Positions 6,836 through 14,815 of a stretch of 44,194 nucleotides of DNA are shown in pieces. Location: NCBI GenBank assembly GCA_006508105.1, contig QKPP01000063.1:1-44194 (forward strand), read 5' to 3'. The stretch's first letter is position 1. Each line of letters opens with the position of its first letter. The translations under genes were made by a program, and so were the position numbers. Origin of the DNA: Myxococcales bacterium FL481. Lineage in GTDB: Bacteria > Myxococcota_A > Polyangia > Nannocystales > Nannocystaceae. Below the pieces are notes generated by a model. That model did no database searches. It was not told the origin of the DNA and saw nothing but the letters and a program-made list of their open reading frames with translations.

Positions 6836-7518
6836 CGTACGAATCACTGGTGCAAAAACTGATCAATCGTGTGCCTCAAGAGTTGAATGACGGCGAGTGG
6901 CCAACGTGCCGGTTTCCTGATGAGTTCAGGGGCAAATACCGGGCCGCTGTCAAAAACCTCGGCCTAGACTACAACGACATCAGCACACCCTACGAGCGAG
7001 TAATCTGGCACGTGGCGACTGAGCGCGAGCGCGAGATCCTGATGAAAGGACGATTCACTGCCCCTCAAGAACAAGTGGAGCCGCAGCAAGAGGGGCGGAA
7101 GTTTGACACAGGCAAGCCCCGCGCAGGACTGCTTCCGGCAGCTACCGCTGCCCTCCTGGATCTTCCACCCCGCGATATGGATGCCGACGAGCTGGTGGTG
7201 GGCGCCCTGGAGGTACTGAACGGCGGGCATAGCGAAGGGATGGCCCAGCTGGGATCGAGTATCCTGCACCTGCGCATGGGGGACGCAGACATAGGCACGT
7301 CGACTGCGCTGCTCGAGGTCGCCGATGTGCTCACACTGGGCGCGGCAAGGTACGGCGATTTCAACTGGCGCAAGGTCGGGCCGTGGCGATACCGCGACGC
7401 ACTGATGCGTCACCTGCTGGCGTACATGGGCGGCGACCAAATGGACTCAGACTCTAGTCTACCACACCTGGCCCACGCACTCTGCAACGTTCTGTTCTTG
7501 CTCGAGCTGGAGGGGTAG
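6832..7518 (+). CDS. dATP/dGTP diphosphohydrolase-like protein (MazG-like) with extra N-terminal domain
   Basis: 228 residues from ATG 6832, chosen for the ATGA overlap; the open frame runs further upstream inside the resolvase gene. From about residue 87 it shows the dGTP_diPhyd pattern: RKFDTGKPRAGLLP, EVADVLTLGAARYGDFNW, RDALMRHLLAYMGG and DSSLPHLAHALCNVLFLLE, with the acidic and His residues of an all-alpha NTP pyrophosphohydrolase. It probably adjusts dNTP pools. The first 75 residues form a separate domain (MTYESLVQKL to HVATEREREILMKG) that recurs in the amber-interrupted gene at 42439-42696. There is no PurZ-like gene, so this is not evidence for 2-aminoadenine DNA. Confidence 0.75.
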   Translation: MTYESLVQKLINRVPQELNDGEWPTCRFPDEFRGKYRAAVKNLGLDYNDISTPYERVIWHVATEREREILMKGRFTAPQEQVEPQQEGRKFDTGKPRAGLLPAATAALLDLPPRDMDADELVVGALEVLNGGHSEGMAQLGSSILHLRMGDADIGTSTALLEVADVLTLGAARYGDFNWRKVGPWRYRDALMRHLLAYMGGDQMDSDSSLPHLAHALCNVLFLLELEG

Positions 7519-8775
7519 ATGGACGCGCCGTCCGTGCGTGACAACGAGTACGCCGAGCGCTCACTGGCCGCAGCTATCCTGATGGGGTACCTGCGGCCTT
7601 CGAGTCTCGACCGTGACATTTTCGTTGGCGAGCGTGAGCTCGCGGTGTTTGACGCCTGTCTGCAGCTCGAGCTTGACGGTGTGGCGATCTCCCCAATGAC
7701 CGCGATGGACCACATGGGCGCCAGTCGGAATGTCGTTGGCGACGACCTGATTGCCTGGTCTGAGTACGTAGATGCTGCGCCGCTAGAGGCGGTAGCACAC
7801 AATCTGGTGGACACGCTGCGTGACGCGCAAATCGAGAGACGGATGGCTCAGCTGGGCCGAGCCATCGCCAAGTCCACCCCAGAGGAGGCCCCTGCGCTCC
7901 TCTCTGCCGGGCTTTCCCGGATGCCTGGGCCCACGGGCCATCGAAATCACCAAACGCTCCAGGCGGTCGGAAGGGCGCTTCAGGAGCAGATGGCCCGACC
8001 AGGCCGTCGCCTGCCGGCTCCGTGGCGTCAGATCGAGATGATGGGCTCGATCGGCGCGGGCGAGGTGATGATCGTCGCGGCGCTCCCGGGGCACGGCAAG
8101 TCGGCGCTGGCCCAGCAGTGGGGCGAGTTCGCCGCCGAGCAAGGCCACCCCGTGCTGTTCGTGTCGCTAGAGATGGCGGCGATTCTACTCGCTGTGCGGT
8201 CAGCATCGAGACGGGGCAGCATCAACTCGAAGGCTATCCTGCGCGACGCGCGGTACGCGAAGGACATCGAGCGGGTGCTGGCAGACGTGCCGGAGTTGTT
8301 TCAGGTCGACGACAGTGCTCACACGGCCGAGCAGATCCACGCCACCGTGACGGCCTGGCACCGGAATGTGGAGCACGACGGACCCGTGCCGCTCGTCATC
8401 GTCGACCACCTGCAGCACTTCGACACCAAGGACGGAGAGGACACCGTGTCTCAGGTGCAGGGGGCCATCGCGCTGTGCAACCGTATCGCCAAGGAGCTCG
8501 ACGTGGCGGTGATAGCCCTGTCTCAGCTGAACAAGGACAAGGAGATCGGTAACAAGCGGCCCCCACGCTCGAGCGACCTGTGGGGCGGGATGCAGCTGTG
8601 GCAGAGGGCGGCGTCGGTGCTGCTGCTGTGGATGGAGGGGGACAGGACGGCGCGTCAGCGTCCGGCGCGGTTGCTGGTGGACAAGGCGCGCAATGGCGAC
8701 GTGGGCGCTCAGATTGATTTGACTTTCGAGGGTAGGTTCACTAGATTCAGTGAAGCGCCACCCCAGGTGTTCTAA
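7519..8775 (+). CDS. DnaB-like replicative helicase
   Basis: 418 residues, starting directly after the preceding TAG. The N-terminal 100 residues match the DnaB N-terminal helical domain (NEYAERSLAAAIL, then VFDACLQL). The RecA-like motor follows: Walker A LPGHGKS (189-195), SLEM with catalytic E218, Walker B VIVDHLQHF (D296), and DLWGG with downstream VLLLW and KARNG motifs. It unwinds the replication fork as a hexamer, 5' to 3'. I see no separate primase or helicase loader in the window, though the AAA+ protein at 13706 could be a loader. Confidence 0.9.
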   Translation: MDAPSVRDNEYAERSLAAAILMGYLRPSSLDRDIFVGERELAVFDACLQLELDGVAISPMTAMDHMGASRNVVGDDLIAWSEYVDAAPLEAVAHNLVDTLRDAQIERRMAQLGRAIAKSTPEEAPALLSAGLSRMPGPTGHRNHQTLQAVGRALQEQMARPGRRLPAPWRQIEMMGSIGAGEVMIVAALPGHGKSALAQQWGEFAAEQGHPVLFVSLEMAAILLAVRSASRRGSINSKAILRDARYAKDIERVLADVPELFQVDDSAHTAEQIHATVTAWHRNVEHDGPVPLVIVDHLQHFDTKDGEDTVSQVQGAIALCNRIAKELDVAVIALSQLNKDKEIGNKRPPRSSDLWGGMQLWQRAASVLLLWMEGDRTARQRPARLLVDKARNGDVGAQIDLTFEGRFTRFSEAPPQVF

Positions 8776-8785
8776 GGAAGCAATC

Positions 8786-9172
8786 ATGGTCGATCTCACA
8801 TACAGGGCGGAGAAAACATTGATAAAAATGCAACGGGCACGACTGGCACCTAGACCAGATTTTGTGTCTGCCAACGGTGTTTGGGTATCCTATGATGGGG
8901 GTGATGGAGTATTTGTCAGTTGGAAAGTGGACAGCAACGGGGGCTTAGAGCCAGGGACCATGGTTAGGGTATGTGGTACGGATCTTCACAAGGCAGCTGC
9001 TCTTGGATACAGATTTGTTGTGGACGTAGGGCGGTGGCCCTGGGAGGGGTCTGACGACAGCCGCTGTCCGGGTTCCCCTCCCAAGGAGATACATGGGGTT
9101 TGCCCCGAGTGTGGAGGCAAGGGTTACGTCGCGTTCTTTTTTTCCAACTCGCCATGCACCACGTGCGGCTGA
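8786..9172 (+). CDS. Zinc-ribbon protein of unknown function
   Basis: 128 residues from ATG 8786, with TAAGGAAG as ribosome site; the open frame extends upstream into the helicase. The C-terminal end has a DnaJ-like CPECGGKG followed by CTTCG (about 107-128), which should bind one zinc ion. The rest is beta-rich with several Trp (GVWVSYDGG, FVSWKV) and ALGYRFVVD. The gene is somewhat more A/T-rich and uses rarer codons than its neighbours. It could be a small regulator; no family recognised. Confidence 0.6.
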   Translation: MVDLTYRAEKTLIKMQRARLAPRPDFVSANGVWVSYDGGDGVFVSWKVDSNGGLEPGTMVRVCGTDLHKAAALGYRFVVDVGRWPWEGSDDSRCPGSPPKEIHGVCPECGGKGYVAFFFSNSPCTTCG

Positions 9173-9202
9173 GCCGCGCTGATTGAAAGAAAAGGGCGTC
9201 AG

Positions 9203-9406
9203 ATGTCTAAAGAAAACCGCCGCGCCACCGATGTCCCCAACATGGACACGGACCGCATCAATCTCATCAAACTTGCAGGACAATGCTACCGCGCCGCTTC
9301 CGAGGCCGCTGGGCGTGGGGACGCAAACGAGGCCATTCGTCAGCTAAGCGCCGCACGCGAAGTCAGAGCAATGCTCGATGCGCTGCCGGCCGTGAAGGTG
9401 GCGTAA
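9203..9406 (+). CDS. Hypothetical helical protein, 67 residues
   Basis: Unrecognised. Two amphipathic helices rich in Ala, Arg and Glu (LIKLAGQCYRAASEAAGRG, then EAIRQLSAAREVRAML). GAAAGAAAAGGGC upstream offers a weak ribosome site. The stop TAA ends on the A of the next ATG, so it is coupled to the following small coiled-coil gene. Confidence 0.55.
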   Translation: MSKENRRATDVPNMDTDRINLIKLAGQCYRAASEAAGRGDANEAIRQLSAAREVRAMLDALPAVKVA

Positions 9407-9594
9407 TGAACGACCAGCAGGAACGATACCTACGCGCGGTGGCGGCCGCTCAAGCATCGGAGCTGATCCGACTAGCAGGCGAGCTAGCAACAGTAAAGGC
9501 CCTCCTGGCTGAGCACGCGGCTGTGAACGTTCAGCTATCACAGGAGCTACGCAGGGCAATCAGAATCATGGATACTGCGGTGTCGGCGGATTGA
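9406..9594 (+). CDS. Small coiled-coil protein, 62 residues
   Basis: ATG 9406 overlaps the previous stop (TAATG) and its TGA overlaps the polymerase ATG (TGATG). The product is one long helix with heptad-like spacing (LIRLAGELATVKALLAEHA, then LSQELRRAIRIM). It is wedged between and coupled to replication genes, so a polymerase- or helicase-associated role is possible, but nothing in the sequence proves it. Confidence 0.55.
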   Translation: MNDQQERYLRAVAAAQASELIRLAGELATVKALLAEHAAVNVQLSQELRRAIRIMDTAVSAD

Positions 9595-11591
9595 TGCGCG
9601 CGCCCCTACTGGCCCATACAGGGTGGCATGCCCCTGCGATCTCGGACCTACCGCAGGACTGGTCCCGTTACGACACCATCTCTGTCGACACCGAGACCAA
9701 CGACCCGAAGCTCAAGGAGCTCGGGCCGGGGGACATTCGGGGCGACGGACACGTGGCAGGGTTTCCCCTGGCGTTTCTCGAGGGCGAGCGCGTCCGCCGC
9801 TACTACTTGCCAGTGGGGCACGAGAGCGGCGAGAACATGGACCGAGACAGCGTCCTGCGCTACCTGGCCGGCAACCTTCGGGGCTACACGGGGCGCGTGG
9901 TAGGTGCCAAGCTTGACTACGAGATCGCCTGGTGGCGCTCGTGCGGTCTCGAGTTCCGGCGCGAGGTCAAGTTTCATGACGTGCTTGCCGTCGATGCCCT
10001 GCTCGACGAGAATCAGTTCGCCTACAACCTAGACGCGGTGGCAAAGCGCAACGGGGAGCCATGCAAGTCGGAGGCGGTTTTGCGCCTCGTGGCAGCTGCG
10101 TACGGACTCGATCCAAAGAAAGACATGTGGCGCCTCCCGCCGTGGGCTGTCGGAGAGTACGGCGAGATGGACGTGGAGCTCCCGCTGCGTATCTTCGCCA
10201 AGCAGGTGGTGGACATCCGTGAGCAGGAGCTCGAGCAAGCCTACGATCTCGACATGCGCCTACTCCCAGTGCTGTGCGGGATTCGACGCCGCGGGTTCAA
10301 GGTCGACTTTGACCAGATGGACCGGGTTGAGCGCCGGCTGGCGGAGGTGATCGATTCGGCGCTGAAGTGCATCAAGCACTGGACGGGAATCGGCATGTCA
10401 CGGGAGGACATCACGAACGTCGAGCCCCAGGTTCGTATGGTGAAGCTCCTCGGCGCCACTCCGCCGCTAACCCCCAAGAAGCAGGAGGAGAGCGTGAACA
10501 ACGAGTTCCTGGACGGGCTCGATGCGGTCCCCGCCCACGCGCTGGCCGCCGCAAGGCGGGCCGAGAAGATGATCGGCACCTTTATCAAGGGCACCATGCA
10601 GCACGTGGTGGGCGACCGTGTGCACCCGTCTTACGCGATGTCGCGCTCACCGGCGAACGACCAAGCCAAGGCCGGAGACAACAAGGGCTCTGTAACGCGC
10701 AGCTCGTCGTTCAACCCCAACATCCAGCAGGTTCCGGGGCGGTCCGACATCGCGGTCGAGCTGCGCAAGATGTACGTGCCAGACAGTGGCGAGATTGTTA
10801 GTGCCGACTGGAAATCGCAGGAGCCGCGGGTGACGGCGCACTATTGCGAGGTCACCAAGTACTCGCACTACGCCGCGGAGATCTGCCCCAATTGGCTAGA
10901 GGGCGAGGAGCGCGACGCGTTCATGGCGCTCACTCTCCGAGCAGAGGAGACGGCTCGAGCGTACGCACAGGCGTTTCGTGATGACCCGAACACGGATTAC
11001 CACGCCATGGTGCGCGACGCGATCGGCTGGGCCGGCAAGGAAGGCCGCAAGCGTGCGAAGAGTATCGGGCTAGGGTATGTGTACGGCATGGGCAGGGGCT
11101 CAATGGCGGCGCAAATGCACCTGCCAACCTACGTCAAGAAAACGAAACGGGGCGAGTACCTGGCCGCTGGGCCGGAGGCCACGGCGATCATCGACGAGTT
11201 CGAGGCCAAGGCACCGCACCTGCGCATGCTGTCGCGCGTGCTCGAGTACGAGGCCCGTCGGCGGGGCTACGTGCGGGACATCGTCGGCCGCCGGTGCCGG
11301 TTCCCCCGCCATCCCAAGACCGGTGAGCGCATGTACTGCCACATCGCCATTAGCCGGCTTATCCAGCGCACGTCGATGACGATGATGCAAGAAGCACTTA
11401 TCGCCATGGACGATGCCGGCGTGGATATCGTGGCAACGATTCATGACGAAGTGCTGACCGAGTGCCACAGTGCGGCCGACATCAAGGAGGTCGAGCGGTG
11501 CATGCTTGTCCCAGCGCGCCATTTCAACGTGCCGCACGGCGTCGACATCGCAATCGGGCCCAGCTGGGGACACACAATGGAGAACGAATAG
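9594..11591 (+). CDS. polA: Family A (Pol I-type) DNA polymerase with 3'-5' exonuclease
   Basis: 665 residues from ATG 9594 (an in-frame TTG lies 3 bp upstream). Exonuclease domain: VDTETN (D32, E34), GAKLDYEIAW, and YGEMD as Exo III. Polymerase domain: motif A SADWKSQEPR (D405), motif B RKRAKSIGLGYVYG (K489), motif C HDE (617-619). There is no 5'-3' exonuclease domain, as in other phage Pol A. The position matching E. coli Pol I Phe762 is Leu493 (codon 11070-11072). It is the replicative polymerase of the phage, encoded after helicase. Motif A has Pro where Pol I has Leu (QEPR versus IELR). Confidence 0.95.
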   Translation: MRAPLLAHTGWHAPAISDLPQDWSRYDTISVDTETNDPKLKELGPGDIRGDGHVAGFPLAFLEGERVRRYYLPVGHESGENMDRDSVLRYLAGNLRGYTGRVVGAKLDYEIAWWRSCGLEFRREVKFHDVLAVDALLDENQFAYNLDAVAKRNGEPCKSEAVLRLVAAAYGLDPKKDMWRLPPWAVGEYGEMDVELPLRIFAKQVVDIREQELEQAYDLDMRLLPVLCGIRRRGFKVDFDQMDRVERRLAEVIDSALKCIKHWTGIGMSREDITNVEPQVRMVKLLGATPPLTPKKQEESVNNEFLDGLDAVPAHALAAARRAEKMIGTFIKGTMQHVVGDRVHPSYAMSRSPANDQAKAGDNKGSVTRSSSFNPNIQQVPGRSDIAVELRKMYVPDSGEIVSADWKSQEPRVTAHYCEVTKYSHYAAEICPNWLEGEERDAFMALTLRAEETARAYAQAFRDDPNTDYHAMVRDAIGWAGKEGRKRAKSIGLGYVYGMGRGSMAAQMHLPTYVKKTKRGEYLAAGPEATAIIDEFEAKAPHLRMLSRVLEYEARRRGYVRDIVGRRCRFPRHPKTGERMYCHIAISRLIQRTSMTMMQEALIAMDDAGVDIVATIHDEVLTECHSAADIKEVERCMLVPARHFNVPHGVDIAIGPSWGHTMENE

Positions 11592-11644
11592 GTGCAAATT
11601 GACAGCAAGTCGGCCAGTGCTACTTTCAAAGAGGAAACCACCAA

Positions 11645-12232
11645 ATGAACACCAAAGATCTGCTCGAGAAATACAACAACGGCGATCGTGATTTTCGCGG
11701 CGCCAACCTTTACGGCGCCTACCTCCTCGGCGTCGACCTTCGTGGCGCTGACCTTCGTGGAGCTGACCTTCGCGGCACCAACTTTTACTGCGCCAACCTT
11801 TGCGGCGCTGACCTTGGCGGCGCTGACCTTTACTGCGCCAACCTTTGCGGCGCTGACCTTGGCGGCGCTGACCTTTACTGCTCCAACCTTAGCGGCGCCA
11901 ACCTTAGCGGCGCCAACCTTCGCGGCACCAACCTTAGCGGCGCCGACCTTCGCTACGCCAAACTTTACGGCGCCCAAACCGAATTTGGTACCTGGAAAGT
12001 CGAACCACCTCGAATTTCGCTAATCAAATATTCGGCTTTGTGGTTGTCGCCAAATCACATCAAGATCGGTCGCACGACACTTACTGTCAATGAATGGTTA
12101 GGTGGCCCCGGTGATGAATTGTTCAAAGAACACGAACCTGGCGGCCATCCTGATATAGCCGTACTCCGCATGTGGGTCCAACAGCTACAGGCGCCAGAAT
12201 ATGACTTTGCATTTGACTTCAACAAACAATAA
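11645..12232 (+). CDS. Pentapeptide-repeat protein
   Basis: 195 residues. From about residue 17 to 113 it is a run of roughly 20 A(D/N)LxG-type pentapeptides (RGANL, RGADL, SGANL), which fold as a right-handed square beta-helix. After this there is a different C-terminal domain of about 80 residues (YSALWLSPNHIKIGRTTLTV near its centre). Some pentapeptide proteins such as Qnr and MfpA mimic DNA and bind gyrase; others act in membranes or as adhesins. No signal peptide here, so a cytoplasmic role is likely. AGAGG in GAGGAAACCACCAA precedes the ATG. Cys is unusually common in the repeats (YCANLCGADL). Confidence 0.85.
   Translation: MNTKDLLEKYNNGDRDFRGANLYGAYLLGVDLRGADLRGADLRGTNFYCANLCGADLGGADLYCANLCGADLGGADLYCSNLSGANLSGANLRGTNLSGADLRYAKLYGAQTEFGTWKVEPPRISLIKYSALWLSPNHIKIGRTTLTVNEWLGGPGDELFKEHEPGGHPDIAVLRMWVQQLQAPEYDFAFDFNKQ
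11784..11888 (+). repeat. 45-bp tandem repeat within the pentapeptide gene
   Basis: Two perfect copies of a 45-bp unit (11784-11828 and 11829-11873) are followed by a partial third copy (11874-11888) with one changed base. The unit encodes three pentapeptides (YCANL, CGADL, GGADL). Perfect identity at DNA level points to recent duplication by slippage or recombination, changing coil length without breaking the frame. Confidence 0.9.
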
Positions 12233-12282
12233 AGAAACCAACGGGCCACGAATCCAACCCCTTCTCTGGCGCGAGTGAAAAA

Positions 12283-12756
12283 GTGCGCTGCGGACCTTGC
12301 CCGCCGGGTTGCTTCGTGATAGGCTGGGTCGTGTACATCTCACCGGACAAAAAAACCCTCATAATCCCCGACGTCGACGCTCTGGGGATCGACGACTACA
12401 GCATTGGGGCGCTTTTCGATTTTCGAATACCCGGAGAGGTCCAGGTCATCGTCGGCGATGTTTCTGAGGATGGCACAGGCTGCGCTGGGGAGGTGATCTT
12501 GTCATCGGCCCAGTGGGGGGACGTGGCGTTTTGCCTTAGTTTGTGTGTGCGCCGTGAGGTCGAATACGAGGGGCGCATGCTGTGCCAGGCAAGGAAATCG
12601 CCGTCACAAGACGTGTGCAGCTCAGAAGCGCTCGTTGTGCGGAAGCTCCCGAATCACTTTTCGTTTCAGGTTGGGGCTGAATATGTGAGAATATCCCTCG
12701 ATGACGCCAAAATACTTGCTGCGTGGCCTAAAGATTCCGGCATCTCTGCCGAGTAG
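12283..12756 (+). CDS. Hypothetical beta-rich protein, 157 residues
   Basis: Unrecognised. It starts at GTG 12283, or at GTG 12331 (same frame, AGG seven bases upstream), which would remove a Cys/Pro-rich leader. The body is beta-rich (KTLIIPDVDALG, VQVIVGDVSEDG, EYVRISLDDAKIL) with seven Cys in the long version. There is no membrane helix or clear motif. The next gene starts just after its stop. Confidence 0.5.
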   Translation: MRCGPCPPGCFVIGWVVYISPDKKTLIIPDVDALGIDDYSIGALFDFRIPGEVQVIVGDVSEDGTGCAGEVILSSAQWGDVAFCLSLCVRREVEYEGRMLCQARKSPSQDVCSSEALVVRKLPNHFSFQVGAEYVRISLDDAKILAAWPKDSGISAE

Positions 12757-12762
12757 GTGATC

Positions 12763-13005
12763 ATGGCTCGCGTCACACTAGATCTTCTCGTCGTCTTCTC
12801 TCTGTTCTTTGGCATCGCCCCGTTCTTCATCGGGGGCGTTATCCCCACCGCGGTGGCCGTAGTGCTCATTTTCGCAGGACTCGGGCTTCTCCCGGTTTGC
12901 ATTCTCGCGCACGTGATCGGTGGCGAAGCCGAAAGGCGGTCTAGACTGGACGCCCTGGCGCGTAGACGAATGCTTCTGGCGATGCGCCAACACCGCGTGC
13001 GTTAG
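12763..13005 (+). CDS. Small membrane protein with two transmembrane helices
   Basis: 80 residues from ATG 12763, preceded by GAGTAGGTGATC. Two hydrophobic segments (about 5-23 and 25-49; FFGIAPFFIGGVIPTAVAVV spans the turn) are followed by a basic tail (RRSRLDALARRRML) that should stay in the cytoplasm. A GTG 6 bp upstream is an alternative start. The size and shape fit a holin or a superinfection/membrane modulator. It lies in the early block, away from the endolysin, so I do not call it holin. Confidence 0.6.
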   Translation: MARVTLDLLVVFSLFFGIAPFFIGGVIPTAVAVVLIFAGLGLLPVCILAHVIGGEAERRSRLDALARRRMLLAMRQHRVR

Positions 13006-13051
13006 TCGAGCTGGGTTTGCGCGCAATCACCAACCGAGGTAATCTCAGATC

Positions 13052-13306
13052 ATGCTGATCGCATCCATCATCGTTTCCTGCCTTGTTGCCGGGCTAATCG
13101 CCGCCGGCAGCCTGACAGGCAAGATCCATTCTGACATCCTTCGCAACTCGGCTTACTGCCGCCTCATCGGCGATCATGTCGAGCCTGCCAGGCCGCTCGC
13201 AGCATACCGCAGCGAGTGGTCGACGCTAACGGACCACAACGGCCGACCGTTGAGCGTTTCGCCGCACAGGCTCCCGTACTTGCTTCGTAAGGCGAAAGGC
13301 GAGTAG
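13052..13306 (+). CDS. Small single-pass membrane protein
   Basis: 84 residues. Residues 2-21 are hydrophobic (LIASIIVSCLVAGLIAAGS), an N-terminal anchor or signal sequence. The remainder is soluble with several Arg and His (HRLPYLLRKAKGE at the end). GAGGTAA lies about 13 bases upstream of the ATG. No family recognised. The next gene begins right after its stop. Confidence 0.55.
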   Translation: MLIASIIVSCLVAGLIAAGSLTGKIHSDILRNSAYCRLIGDHVEPARPLAAYRSEWSTLTDHNGRPLSVSPHRLPYLLRKAKGE

Positions 13307-13513
13307 ATGGTAAACGCCAACCAATCACGTGCCCTCAGATGCAGACACTGCGGAGGGAATCCGAACTACGAATCGGACACGACGTACTACGGCCCAAATA
13401 TCGTGCGCGCCTTTTGTCCAAACGGGTGCTGGGACGGCGAGGACGGGAGCCTGTGGGGCTGGACCAGGAACGAGGCGGAGGACGCGTGGCGAGACGCCCA
13501 GGAGGATCTCTAG
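13307..13513 (+). CDS. Lar-like zinc-finger protein (first of two)
   Basis: 68 residues. It has the restriction-alleviation (Lar) layout: CRHCGG near the N-terminus, a second Cys pair FCPNGC, then a C-terminal helix NEAEDAWRDAQ like the family's EAIEAWNRR. Lar of Rac prophage eases type I restriction. Most phage members are known only by this fold, so an anti-restriction role is an inference. It is coupled to a second Lar-like gene: its TAG ends on the G of the next GTG. Confidence 0.65.
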   Translation: MVNANQSRALRCRHCGGNPNYESDTTYYGPNIVRAFCPNGCWDGEDGSLWGWTRNEAEDAWRDAQEDL

Positions 13514-13704
13514 TGGACGAAGAGCGCGACGACGCCGGCAGCTCGACCCCATGCCGCCATTGCGGGGGTAAGTGCTACTTGCGGTTCGACTCCGAGATGG
13601 TGTACACCGAGTGCACAGGGTGCGACGTCACGCAATCCTGGCCAATGGATCACTGCCGAGCCGACGCCCTGTGGCGCTGGGACGCCTACCACGAGAGCGA
13701 GTAG
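13513..13704 (+). CDS. Lar-like zinc-finger protein (second of two)
   Basis: 63 residues from GTG 13513, with AGGAGG just before it; the frame is open upstream but only this start has a ribosome site. CRHCGGKC near residue 14, CTGC in the middle, then a helix with ADALWRWDAY, the same plan as the gene before it. The shared CRHCGG suggests a tandem duplication that diverged. A third protein of this kind is at 42245-42442. Confidence 0.65.
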   Translation: MDEERDDAGSSTPCRHCGGKCYLRFDSEMVYTECTGCDVTQSWPMDHCRADALWRWDAYHESE

Positions 13705-13705
13705 A

Positions 13706-14815
13706 ATGTCCGCCGTAGTCCTATCCGACGAAGAGATCACCGCCCTGCGCGAGAGCCTGGTAGTCCCTGATGCCCCCATCAAGCGGGTTATCGCCCCCGA
13801 CATCCGAAAGTTCCTCGTTAGTCACGGCATGAGCCTGGCAAGCTCCGCGGGATACATGCTGCCTAAGGCGTGGCAGCGCATGGTGGCCAGCCAAGCACTG
13901 TCGTGGCTCAGCATGTATCTTTCTCGGGAGCCCCGGACAGATCCAATGATCATCACTGCATGGGACACGTTCCTCTACAGCGTCATGAGCGACTTGGGTA
14001 TTGGTCGGCCAACTCATGAGGATGCGTCACGCACCAGGACGTCCATACGGCTGCCTTGCGGCAAGGTGGCCCAGGTAAACATGGACGCCGATCGCACCGC
14101 GCGGCTTGAGTCCCATACGGCAAGCGTGGGGGAGATGACAGACGTTATACCCGGCCTGCTGTGGAAGCTCTACGGCGACGTCATCCGCCTGACGGGCACC
14201 CACGACGGATGTCGTGTGGCGCCGCATGGCACGTCACAGGCTTTCCCATCTGCGCTGGCCGACCGGTTGGCGGCGGCCATCGATCGACGCAAGGAGGGCA
14301 TCCTAGTGCTCCTGTATGGACCACCCGGTACTGGCAAGAGCTCTGCGGCAATGCAGGCACTTCGAAACAAGCGCGTGGTCGCCATGGACCCCCGATCCCT
14401 CGACCAAGTCCATGCTTGCAACGCGGTGGTCCGCATGGCCCCCGACGCCGTTCTGATGGACGACCTAGACCGCTTCCGAGGCGACATGTGTTTGCACGTG
14501 GTCGACCAGATGATGGCGAGTGTTCCGTGCGTGGTGGCAACGGTGAACGACGTGCAGCGTCTGGATCGCGCCATCATCCGCCGAGCCTCTGTGTTCATCG
14601 AGGTGGTGCATTTGGACGACGCTGTGATCAACCGCGCGCTCGAGGATGTGCCGGAAGAGGCCCGAGACGCCGTGCGCAACCTGCCGATTTCCTACATCAA
14701 GGAAGTGCCCGACCTGTTGGCCGACGGGCTCTCTCCGCAAGAAGCGGCCGACATCCTCAACAAGCGGGCGGCGCTGGTCGATCGCATCGGAAAGAACAGA
14801 AACGGAGAGTGGTAA
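13706..14815 (+). CDS. AAA+ ATPase
   Basis: 369 residues. Walker A GPPGTGKS (205-212), Walker B VLMDDLDR, sensor 1 ATVND, and a DRAIIRRA stretch that fits the arginine-finger region of the AAA core. The first 190 residues are a separate helical domain with no motif I recognise. The C-terminus (EAADILNKRAALVDRIGK) is helical. Possible roles are helicase loading, a chaperone for virion assembly, or a remodeller. Its stop overlaps the ATG of the Cys-rich lipoprotein (TAATG), so the two are made together. Confidence 0.8.
   Translation: MSAVVLSDEEITALRESLVVPDAPIKRVIAPDIRKFLVSHGMSLASSAGYMLPKAWQRMVASQALSWLSMYLSREPRTDPMIITAWDTFLYSVMSDLGIGRPTHEDASRTRTSIRLPCGKVAQVNMDADRTARLESHTASVGEMTDVIPGLLWKLYGDVIRLTGTHDGCRVAPHGTSQAFPSALADRLAAAIDRRKEGILVLLYGPPGTGKSSAAMQALRNKRVVAMDPRSLDQVHACNAVVRMAPDAVLMDDLDRFRGDMCLHVVDQMMASVPCVVATVNDVQRLDRAIIRRASVFIEVVHLDDAVINRALEDVPEEARDAVRNLPISYIKEVPDLLADGLSPQEAADILNKRAALVDRIGKNRNGEW

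Noticed and set aside
6832-7518. 2-aminoadenine (Z) genome suggested by a MazZ-like domain
   Set aside because: No PurZ-like or DatZ-like gene is seen, and the domain is common in ordinary phages.
11688-12023. Alternative frames with regular repeats over the pentapeptide gene on both strands, and a CRISPR-like repeat pattern
   Set aside because: The 15-bp periodicity comes from pentapeptide codons; there are no spacers, and the other-frame ORFs (such as 11441-11977 on the minus strand) are shadows.
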